Shown piece by piece: positions 27,602-34,287 of a stretch of DNA of 64,000 bases. Below the pieces are notes generated by a model that had not been told where the DNA came from, ran no database searches, and was given only the letters and a program-made list of their open reading frames with translations. The stretch's first letter is position 1, and each line of letters opens with the position of its first letter. The stretch lies in assembly GCA_965223305.1 (NCBI GenBank), contig CBDCWT010000036.1, positions 207,299-271,298 of the forward strand, read 5' to 3'. Source of the DNA: CBDCWT01 sp965223305 (GTDB taxonomy: Bacteria > Planctomycetota > Planctomycetia > Pirellulales > Pirellulaceae). Made by a program: the position numbers and the translations under genes.

Positions 27602-28405
27602 TCAGAAGTCGGTCAGGTCGACTTCCTTTTGCCAGTGCGGCTGGAGGAGAACGCGGTTGACCAAATCGATATCGATCGTTCTGCCGGCGGACGCTCGGAC
27701 CGCTTCGAGCATCGCGGACAGACAGAGATTGCGGCATTTGCGCAGAACGCCGTCGGCGGAACGGATGATCAGGTCGGTGGCGGCTTCGGTAAACGTGTTG
27801 TGAGCCAGTCCGATGCGCTCGAGTTCGCGATGGATAAAGTCGCGCATGCTGTCGTCGTGCAGCCGCTTGGTGATCACGGAATAGGTCACGCGGCTCTTGA
27901 GATCCTGGTTCACCGCCAGGTCGAGATGGGTGAGCAGCTCGACTTGGCCGATCAGGATCAGGTTGTGGTTCTTGGGAAAGTCTTCGAGCAACAGGCGGAG
28001 TTTCCGCAGGTTGTCCATGTCCATTAGGTGAGCGTCATCAATGATCGTCACCAACATTTTTCCGGTGCAATTGAGCGTGAACGCCTGTTCGATCAATCGG
28101 CGTTCGCACTTGAAGGCAGAGCTTTCGAACTCGATGCGAAAGGCTTCGCAGAGAATCTTGACCGTGTTGGTGTAGGTGTGCAGCGTCCGCGCGACCGTGG
28201 CCACCAGATGCTCTTTCTCGGGGAGCCGCTTGAGCGATTCCTTGATCACGGACTTGCCGGTGCCGGGCCGGCCGACCACCAGGCAGAGCCCACCTTGCTG
28301 GCAATGCACTTTGAGCGTGTCATAGATTTCCTGTTGATGACGAAGCAGTTCGATGTCACGGAGTGCGAAAGGATTGTCGGTCAGACCGAAATAGGAACGG
28401 ATCAT
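27602..28405 (-). CDS. ExeA/TniB-like AAA ATPase of the transposon
   Basis: A 267-residue AAA+ ATPase. Start MIRSYFGLTDNPFAL is the typical ExeA-family opening. Walker A is GRPGTGKS at 45-52, Walker B is IIDDAH at 121-126, and a sensor-like LILIGQVEL follows at about 150. The C-terminal helical part (VTYSVITKRLHDDSMRDFIHRELERIGL...LIIRSADGVLRKCRNLCLSAM) matches the family used as transposition regulators (TniB, TnsC, IstB-like). It is expected to bind DNA in an ATP-dependent way and direct the transposase. It lies between the transposase and CHC2 genes on the same strand. Confidence 0.88.
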   Translation of the reverse strand: MIRSYFGLTDNPFALRDIELLRHQQEIYDTLKVHCQQGGLCLVVGRPGTGKSVIKESLKRLPEKEHLVATVARTLHTYTNTVKILCEAFRIEFESSAFKCERRLIEQAFTLNCTGKMLVTIIDDAHLMDMDNLRKLRLLLEDFPKNHNLILIGQVELLTHLDLAVNQDLKSRVTYSVITKRLHDDSMRDFIHRELERIGLAHNTFTEAATDLIIRSADGVLRKCRNLCLSAMLEAVRASAGRTIDIDLVNRVLLQPHWQKEVDLTDF

Positions 28406-28548
28406 GGGTGTTGATACCTCACAGAGAAAGTCATTTGGATAGAGCGGATCTGAAAATCGTTTGGCGTCCGGGAGCGCGATTCACCGGGAACCCGTGCCGC
28501 GGATCCGCGCAATGTAAGTGCGACACGCACTAGAAACGGCCAGTGGGG

Positions 28549-29751
28549 CTACGGTTGTTCTTTTCTGCGTGCTAGACCGTTGGCGACCGCGTCCAGCAGT
28601 CTGGCCTGTCCGATGCGTCGGCCCTTGTCGTAGACGATGACCGCGCCCTTGCGACCACGTTCGTAACGCAATTCAACCTTCTCGCCGCGCAGGTCGACGG
28701 GCGTCTCGTAGCGGTCACCCCGAAAACTGAACGTGTTGTCTTTTTTGACCGTGCGGATCGCCTCGGCATAAAACAGTTCGTCGGTGTCTTCGGACGGAGA
28801 CAGGAACCGGATGCGGGACAGGTCCATGCCGAAACGGTCGATCGGCTTCATGCCGAGCGTCGAATGCGGGGCGGCGTTGTACTCGTGTTCGACCCAGTGC
28901 GTGAACTGCTTGTTGAGTTCAGCGAGTGAGGAGAGGTCGAGCTTTTGCACGAGAAACTGGTCGCGGACGCGGCGGAAGAACCGTTCGATCTTTCCCTTGG
29001 CGGCGGCATCTCGCACGGCCGTATGGCGAAGAATGCAGCCCACACGGGCACAGATGAGCGTGATCTCCTGGCAACAGTAGATGGAGCCGTTATCGACCAA
29101 CAACTGCTCGGGCACACCCCGTTTGTAGAACGCGGCGCGGAGTGCTTGGATCATCGATTCGGCGTTTTCGTCGAAAAAGAACTCTCCGTGAGACAAGACA
29201 CGACTGGCGTCGTCGATGAAGGCGATCAGTTTGACTTGCCGCCGCTGCACGTGGGGGCCGAACATGGTATCGGCCTGCCACAGCTGGTTGGCGTATTGCA
29301 TGCTGAAGGCGAGTCGGCGTTTGTTGCCGCTGACGTCTTCTTTGAGCAGCTCGTACTCGCGGACGAATCGGCAGAAGGTTGTGAGTGCGATTTGGTCGGC
29401 CCGCAAGAGTCCTTTCTCGATACAGAAGCGATAGATGGCGGACTTGTTGATACGCTTCTGATGGAAGTGCGGTAAGGCAGCGTTGATCGCTTCGAGCACT
29501 TCCTCGGGCGTCACTTTGCGCGGCTGACCCTTGTCGGCTCGCGCCTGGCTGTTCATCGCGGTGACGCCGTAGTTTTTGTAGCGGTAGTACCACGTCTGGA
29601 TGGTCCGCCAGGTGAAACGGTGTGGCTCTCCCTCTTCATCGAGAAACGTCATCTTTGCGACGTTGTGGATTCTTTCGTGCCGCGTTTTGCCCTCGACGAC
29701 ATCAATCGCGCCGAGCACTTTCATCTTGAGGTAGACCGAGGGTCGCTTCAT
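28549..29751 (-). CDS. DDE (rve-type) transposase of the four-gene transposon
   Basis: A 400-residue protein. The N-terminal HTH region runs through RFTWRTIQTWYYRYKNYGVTAM and a second helical domain (HQKRINKSAIYRFCIEKGLLRADQ). The RNase H-like core has D161 (QLWQADTMFGP), D220 (QLLVDNGS) and E256 (GKIERFF), a D-D(35)-E arrangement. A beta-barrel tail follows (GDRYETPVDLRGEKVELRYERG), as in Mu/TnsB/IS21 type transposases. All catalytic residues are present, so it may be active. It sits upstream of the ATPase gene. A degraded relative lies at 31390-31640. It differs from classic IS21 in the accompanying zinc proteins. Confidence 0.93.
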   Translation of the reverse strand: MKRPSVYLKMKVLGAIDVVEGKTRHERIHNVAKMTFLDEEGEPHRFTWRTIQTWYYRYKNYGVTAMNSQARADKGQPRKVTPEEVLEAINAALPHFHQKRINKSAIYRFCIEKGLLRADQIALTTFCRFVREYELLKEDVSGNKRRLAFSMQYANQLWQADTMFGPHVQRRQVKLIAFIDDASRVLSHGEFFFDENAESMIQALRAAFYKRGVPEQLLVDNGSIYCCQEITLICARVGCILRHTAVRDAAAKGKIERFFRRVRDQFLVQKLDLSSLAELNKQFTHWVEHEYNAAPHSTLGMKPIDRFGMDLSRIRFLSPSEDTDELFYAEAIRTVKKDNTFSFRGDRYETPVDLRGEKVELRYERGRKGAVIVYDKGRRIGQARLLDAVANGLARRKEQP

Positions 29752-30009
29752 GGTTCACTCCTTGCTAAACGGGTTTCCGGGACATGCTGGTGGCAGAGTC
29801 TATGCGAGCGTTGCTGGGCGAGTCGTCGTCGTGTTGCGTTGTTCGAGCGGTACACTTGAGCGGCGCGTGGATCGTGCGCTGGCAATTTGGTCGCGCGGCT
29901 GGCAGCAAAGCGTGGCCACGGCCGCCAACGAAGGAGGCGACGAGTTAAACGGCGCAGTTAGCGCAGTGCTCGGCGATCGGGTGGCAAGTACGAGAACCGA
30001 ATCCGCGTG

Positions 30010-30561
30010 TCACACAAAGAAGGTTTGCAGTGTGACTTGATAGGCGGCAATGGGATCCAGAGGATGCTGGCTGAAGGCAGCTTGCAGGTGAGCGAGGGTG
30101 AGTTCCGCCGGTTGCCGCGACGCGATCTGGGGCGGCTTGCACAAGCTGCCCAACGCGGTGCGGATCGCGGTTTGGGCTTGTTGAAAGCGTTTCCAGATGC
30201 GGTAGGCCGCGGAATCGCTCAGTCTGCATGCGAGGCTTCGGAAAGCTTGCCGTTGATTGCCGGTAAGGGCGGCTTGCTGGAGAAACTCCCACAAGCTGTC
30301 GGCGCAGAGAAAGAGCCGTTGGATTTTATCGGCGGTCCAGATACTGAAGGTTCGCCCGCAGCCGCTGGCACGATTCCGGTTGGTGCAGAAGACACGCTGA
30401 GCTCGGATGGTCTTGCCGCGCAGATGCATTGCGTCATAGCCTCGCAAGAAGCCGTGTCGGATCAAGGATCCGGTTTGTTTGCAATGCGGACAAGCGATGA
30501 TTTTCAGCTTGGAGAGCTGGGCATCGACTTCCTCTTGGGAACTGCAAATCCTCCGCCACAC
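30010..30561 (-). CDS. Zinc-ribbon protein, first gene of the transposon
   Basis: A 183-residue protein with a zinc ribbon in its first 70 residues: CPHC at 24-27 followed by C59 and C68 (RAQRVFCTNRNRASGCGRTFSIW). The layout resembles the N-terminal zinc ribbons of IS1/IS1595-type transposases, but no DDE domain follows. The remainder is helical (LWEFLQQAALTGNQRQAFRSLACRLSDSAAYRIWKRFQ), with an HTH-like segment. It lies upstream of the DDE transposase with 258 bp between them. I infer a DNA-recognition role, possibly target choice; it could instead be a regulator. The function is not known from sequence. Confidence 0.7.
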   Translation of the reverse strand: MWRRICSSQEEVDAQLSKLKIIACPHCKQTGSLIRHGFLRGYDAMHLRGKTIRAQRVFCTNRNRASGCGRTFSIWTADKIQRLFLCADSLWEFLQQAALTGNQRQAFRSLACRLSDSAAYRIWKRFQQAQTAIRTALGSLCKPPQIASRQPAELTLAHLQAAFSQHPLDPIAAYQVTLQTFFV

Positions 30562-30843
30562 GATTCGTTACCACTGAATGACGTCCCGAACAAAACGCGA
30601 TCCATTATACGCTGCTGACTCGCTGTCCAAAGATCACGAAAACCGTCGCATAGCACATCGGAGGCGGGGTACGATGTCGTTGACAAAAGAGGCGGGCTGC
30701 GAGACGCCGCGGCGAGGTGCTGGATGCGGCAGGCGGCGGGGTGCGGGAGCTTGTCGAACTACCGGTGTAACCAACAGATCGAACTGCAATCACAATTCGG
30801 CAGGGAACAGCCCCAAAGTACGATCGGAGCGGGGTACGTAACA

Positions 30844-31089
30844 ATTAACTCAACTCACAAAGAACTCCAGATACGGCTGAGGTGGCACCCGACGCTGAAG
30901 GGATCGAAAGATGCTGCACGAGCTCGTGTTGGGAGGGGTGGGACAACTGTAAAGCATCCAACGCCAAAGAAAGGTGGGCCTCATCATCATGGCGTGAAGC
31001 AAGATGGAACAAAGGTCCGTGCTCATGGACGAATATCCAAAGAACAATTAGCGACGGTAAGAGAACGTGGATCGGATTGGCGCATGTAA
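30844..31089 (+). pseudogene. Detached C-terminal tip of an RHS-type polymorphic toxin
   Basis: Directly after the transposon's right end an open frame reads INSTHKELQIRLRWHPTLKG, then VGRGGTTVKHPTPKKGGPHHHGV, KQDGTKVRAHGRISKEQL and ends SDWRM. The GGPHHH core with surrounding Gly and charged residues resembles small C-terminal toxin domains found after RHS repeats. It has no start codon or secretion signal of its own; the frame runs back into transposon DNA. I infer that it is the cut-off tip of the RHS protein at 22-27 kb, with the hyperconserved RHS linker lost. The toxin activity is not identifiable. It overlaps the next ORF in a toxin-immunity layout. Confidence 0.5.
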
Positions 31090-31361
31090 TCCCGCAGGTA
31101 GGTAATGACCTTCTTGACGGTGCGGCCGGTGCATTTGTTCCGATTGTTGGATTAGCCAGCGATGAACATGAATTTGCATCAGATATAGCAACGCTTTTGG
31201 TGACGTATGGATTTGATGTCTCCGCCGTCGAGGACATCGAGTTGCTCGAGCGCCGCCGCGCACACAGCGCGGTTGAAGAGGATATTGTCATACTGGCTGC
31301 GAGTTTGACTGCGGAGAATCCGCTTGCGATGGGAGATTTTGAGGCTTATGAAAACGAGTAG
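31077..31361 (+). CDS. Immunity-like small acidic protein
   Basis: A 94-residue acidic protein from a TTG at 31077 that overlaps the end of the toxin-like frame by 13 bases. It reads MAHVIPQVGNDLLDGAAGAF at the start, then ASDEHEFASDIATLL and ends PLAMGDFEAYENE. No ATG is available in frame. Small, acidic, and placed immediately after a toxin tip, it fits an immunity protein that neutralises its neighbour in the cytoplasm. I do not know the family by name, and the TTG start is a judgement based on the overlap. It is followed by a transposase remnant. Confidence 0.5.
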   Translation: MAHVIPQVGNDLLDGAAGAFVPIVGLASDEHEFASDIATLLVTYGFDVSAVEDIELLERRRAHSAVEEDIVILAASLTAENPLAMGDFEAYENE

Positions 31362-31389
31362 TTCCGTTTGGTCAAGAAATCGGAACGAG

Positions 31390-31640
31390 CTCAGCTGCAG
31401 TCAGCAACTCGTACTCGCGTACGAACCGGCAGAAGGTCGTAAGTGCGATTTGATCGGCCTGCAAGAGTCCTTTTTCGATGCAGAAGCGGTAGATGGCGGA
31501 TTCGTTGATCCGCTTCTGATGGAAGTGAGGTAAGGCGGCGTTGATCGCTTCCAGCACTTCTTCGGTGTCACCTTGCGGGCTTGCCCTTTGTCGGCCCGCG
31601 CATGGCCGTTCATCGCGGTGACACCGTGGTTCTTGTAGCG
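31390..31640 (-). pseudogene. Remnant of a second DDE transposase related to the 28.5-kb gene
   Basis: The minus strand encodes LEAINAALPHFHQKRINESA, then IYRFCIEKGLLQADQIALTT and FCRFVREYELL. This closely matches residues 86-136 of the transposase at 28549-29751. The match to MNGHARADKGQARKVTP lies in a different frame just upstream, so there is a frameshift. Only about 80 codons remain, with no catalytic residues. This is a decayed fragment of another member of the same transposon family. Confidence 0.85.
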
Positions 31641-31848
31641 CTACGTTGGCCCACGGTTCCTACAAAGTCGAATGCTAACGCATTCCGGCTGATTTGTTTG
31701 ACCGTGGAACGCGCTCAGACTTCGATATACACGTCTATCGCCCAGGGCGCCAGCACGGTCGGCAACGTCACGCGGAGCGTGACGTCTACGTAGTCATCAC
31801 GCTCCGCGTGATGAAGCATCGCATGTAGCGTGAATTCTAAGATGGTCC
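31640..31848 (+). repeat. Duplicated 200-bp repeat block, copy A (no insert)
   Basis: This runs from a GGCCCACGGTTCCTACAAAG unit through TGCTAACGCATTCCGGCTGA and TTTGACCGTGGAACGC, to the palindromes CGTCACGCGGAGCGTGACG and TCATCACGCTCCGCGTGATG, ending CTAAGATGGTCCGTCCGACC. The same series occurs at 33680-34068, where a 176-bp element interrupts it. It is non-coding. From 31848 to 32214 I see no gene. Confidence 0.8.
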
Positions 31849-32214
31849 GTCCGACCTCTCGAAGCACGTCCTCCAATCGGAGTTCAAATAGCTCGGTCGT
31901 CTTGGGCGTCGGCGAGCCGCGTGAAAAAACATCGTACCGCCGCGACAAGTCGCCAAGCCAGCGGCACCAGACGAATCATCAAATTACTCGGGACAGCGAC
32001 AAGAAGGGATTTCTGGGGTCAAGAATCCGATGTAATCTGTGTCATCGCGTCCGTTCCTTCTGGGTTATTTGGCTGCGAACCAAAATCGCCTATCAAGACT
32101 CGGACGCCTTTTTTTCTCCAACACCAATCCTCCGTGCTAGCAATCTGTCCAACCTGATACTGGGCGGACTGCACCCCGTACGGAGTCTCGAGAATGGTAG
32201 AGACTTACTATGGC

Positions 32215-32335
32215 TCATGGGACAGTTTGAGCTTCGCAGTGGCTGTTACGTTACGCAGCCTTTGGCGCGGTTTGTCTCGGTGATAATTTTCCGGGTAACT
32301 TTTGACAGCCCTGCGCCGGGACCGCTCGTGACAAG
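32215..32335 (-). pseudogene. Remnant of the integrase-core transposase
   Basis: The minus strand reads RSRRRAVKSYPENYHRDKPR followed by QRLRNV, matching SLRRAVKSYLEHYHRERPHQ then GLGNV in the fragment at 21617-22076. DNA similarity covers about 100 bp, ending at CTGCGCCGGGACCGCTCG. Only the region after the catalytic Glu remains. It is a dead fragment showing repeated insertion and loss in this island. Confidence 0.7.
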
Positions 32336-32420
32336 ATAGACTGACCGAGGCGCGGAGCAAGACACCGAGAAGAACTCGGCCAGTCCGGCTGGCGTGCCCG
32401 ATTCCAGGGACTAGCTCAGC

Positions 32421-33197
32421 ATGAGGATCACGTTCCGTTTCGGCCTCTACGTATTGGACGAAGACTCCGACCGGGAAATCCCAGTTCCGGTCGAGTTTCA
32501 TGAATGGCAGTACTCAGCAGATCGCATGGAGAGTTATCTTGATGCGCAGCTCGCTGACGAGGGTGTGGTGGGCGGCGAAATCCGAGCTGTGGTTGATGAA
32601 ACAAGAACCCAACTTGAGGTTGCCTTCTGGTTGCCTTCGCAACCGAGCAGTACGTTGATTCGTCACCTGCAGGCGGACACGATCGGGCAGCTTGAAGATG
32701 GAATCGGAGAAGGGGGATTCGAGTGTGAACTGGACGGCAGGTGTCTCCTGCTGTTCGCGGACACATCGGACGTGGTCGTCGAACTGCGCGAAGACGGCCG
32801 GATGATTGCGCCTCCTTCGAAGATCGCAATTTCGGCGCGCGATGGCGACATGGCGTCTCTCGGGCGTGAACTAGAAGAGGCCACGGGAGAAGTCAACGCC
32901 TTGCATCAGGGTTTCGCCGGTTTGCACTTGGCAATTCTGTTCGGACGTATGGAGGCCATCGAGCTACTTCTCAAGTCAGGAGCGGATGCTAACCAAGTCG
33001 ACGTGGACGGGAAGGCGCCGCTTCATTTGTGTGCTTTGTCGAATTCTCTGAACGAGCAGCAGAGCTGCCTGGTCGCTGAACTACTGCTCGCAGCTGGCGC
33101 GGACCCAGCTGCGTTGTCAGAGGAGGGAAACACAGCGAAAGACTATGCCCTGGTTCGAGGAAAAGTCCAAATGGCGAACCTGCTCTCCAACACATGA
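32421..33197 (+). CDS. Ankyrin-repeat protein, possible toxin immunity protein
   Basis: A 258-residue cytoplasmic protein. The first about 150 residues form an unrecognised acidic domain (MRITFRFGLYVLDEDSDRE...LLFADTSDVVVELREDG). The C-terminal 100 residues contain two or three ankyrin repeats (AGLHLAILFGRMEAIELLLKSGADANQ; GKAPLHLCALSNSLNEQQSCLVAELLLAAGADPAAL). No signal or membrane segment is present. Ankyrin proteins near RHS genes often act as immunity proteins, and this one lies 1.1 kb after a toxin-like tip, so that role is plausible but not shown. It stands alone on the plus strand between repeat blocks. Confidence 0.8.
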   Translation: MRITFRFGLYVLDEDSDREIPVPVEFHEWQYSADRMESYLDAQLADEGVVGGEIRAVVDETRTQLEVAFWLPSQPSSTLIRHLQADTIGQLEDGIGEGGFECELDGRCLLLFADTSDVVVELREDGRMIAPPSKIAISARDGDMASLGRELEEATGEVNALHQGFAGLHLAILFGRMEAIELLLKSGADANQVDVDGKAPLHLCALSNSLNEQQSCLVAELLLAAGADPAALSEEGNTAKDYALVRGKVQMANLLSNT

Positions 33198-33270
33198 CTG
33201 GAGGGTCACAGTCGAGCTGGACCCGTAATCGTTCACGGAAGTGGAAGGCCGCGCGAGGGACGGCCGCCTC

Positions 33271-33504
33271 CTACTCAACAAAATAGAATCGGACCAGGAG
33301 GCCGAACAAGACGACGAGGGCGAACCAGTCAAAAATAGTAAACCGAACCGGAAAGTGGAAATCCGGTTTGATCAAAAAGACAAGGAGCTTGACAATGTGG
33401 CGCCAAGTAATTCGCTCATCGTCCCAACTGCCTCGCTCGCGATCGTCCATGTGCAGTTTCTTGAGTGCGACAATCTGGTAAAAGGCAATCAAAGGCCCCG
33501 GCAC
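33271..33504 (-). CDS. Putative small membrane protein
   Basis: A 77-codon frame starting with GTG (MPGPLIAFYQIVALKKLHMDDRE) and ending in a clear hydrophobic segment (FDWFALVVLFGLLVRFYFVE). The middle contains ITWRHIVKLLVFLIKPDFHF. Composition and the hydrophobic ends look protein-like. There is no good ribosome-binding site, and the frame continues upstream for some codons without an ATG, so this may be the tail of a truncated gene. No family is recognised. Confidence 0.35.
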   Translation of the reverse strand: MPGPLIAFYQIVALKKLHMDDRERGSWDDERITWRHIVKLLVFLIKPDFHFPVRFTIFDWFALVVLFGLLVRFYFVE

Positions 33505-33679
33505 GCTGCCATTTGCAGTGCCCGGAGCAGTGCGTGGTCACTCCGAGATCGGTGGAAGCACAGCCAACCTTGGACCTTCAGTAGCTTACATCCGCTGTCG
33601 GCTCGAGGATACGCCCGGATTTCAATCCCAGATAGCAAGGCCGACTGACCGGGCGTGATTTTGCGATGTCAGCCGCTGC

Positions 33680-34068
33680 GTTAGCCCACTGTCCTACAAA
33701 ACCGGCTACTAACGCATTCCGACTGATTTGTTTGACCGTGGAACGCTGTTAGCCGGGATTATTCATGAAGATCGTGGCGAGAGGTTGTAAGTACGTTCGT
33801 GGCAAGGAAGGCGAGCAATTCTCCCGCAGGCGTATTGAAGCAATACGTGGAGGGGGAATTGTGAAGCATGACGAAGCCACGGATGGACTTACGACCTCGC
33901 AGCAGATCGCTCATGAATAATTCGGGTTAGACTTCGATTCACGTCCATCGCACAGGGCGCCTGCACGGTTGGCAACGTCACGCGGAGCGTGACGTCTACG
34001 TAGTCATCACGCTCCGCGTGATGAAGCATCGCATGTAGCGTGAATTCTAAGATGGTCCGTCCGACCGT
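33680..34068 (+). repeat. Duplicated repeat block, copy B, interrupted by a 176-bp element
   Basis: This repeats the series found at 31640-31848 (TAACGCATTCCGACTGATTT, TTTGACCGTGGAACGC, then CGTCACGCGGAGCGTGACG and CTAAGATGGTCCGTCCGACC). The 176-bp element sits between GAACGC and GACTTCGAT, which are nearly joined in copy A. The pair therefore gives an empty and a filled site. From 34068 to 34287 no gene is evident. Confidence 0.82.
33752..33927 (+). repeat. 176-bp TA-flanked palindromic element, copy 3
   Basis: Full-length copy, same orientation as copies 1 and 2, flanked by TA at 33750-33751 and 33928-33929. Its insertion into repeat block B supports mobility. It lies close to the right edge of the accessory island and can pair with copy 2 at 18776 for recombination. 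Confidence 0.85.
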
Positions 34069-34287
34069 ACACTGGGCTAGTAGACACCAAACTTGTCAGC
34101 ACCAGTCGCTAACGAGTAGCATAGGTCACAATCGACGCGTCCTTTCCGACGTGAAGCCATCTTTCCGACGTGAAGCCATGCTTGCAGCGCCTGTTGTCAG
34201 GAAGGAAGCTCGGCTGATGACGATCGAGCTCTGCGCGCTCTCGAGACGCGATTTCGCCTGCAGGCAGCCGAAACCGAAAGACAAAAC

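Larger units (their letters stand above)
27014..30843 (-). mobile_element. Four-gene transposon: zinc ribbon, DD35E transposase, AAA ATPase, CHC2 protein
   Basis: Four genes run on the minus strand between candidate ends that both read TGTTAC inward: TGTTACCGACCGAATTGCGG from 27014, and TGTTACGTACCCCGCTCCGA on the minus strand from 30843. Internal repeats resemble transposase-binding sites: CCGAATT at about 27024, 27046 and 27092, once inside the right end (about 30797), plus CGGAGGCGGGGTACG and CGGAGCGGGGTACG at about 30660 and 30825. The left end interrupts an RHS YD repeat. The 5-bp flanks (CTACG, ATTAA) do not match. The gene set recalls Tn7/Tn5053 logic: transposase plus AAA partner plus zinc proteins. 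The exact ends are inferred. Confidence 0.72.

Noticed and set aside
33241..33648. Plus-strand ORF of 135 codons
   Set aside because: It is antisense to the small membrane ORF, with low-complexity charged composition and no recognisable domain.
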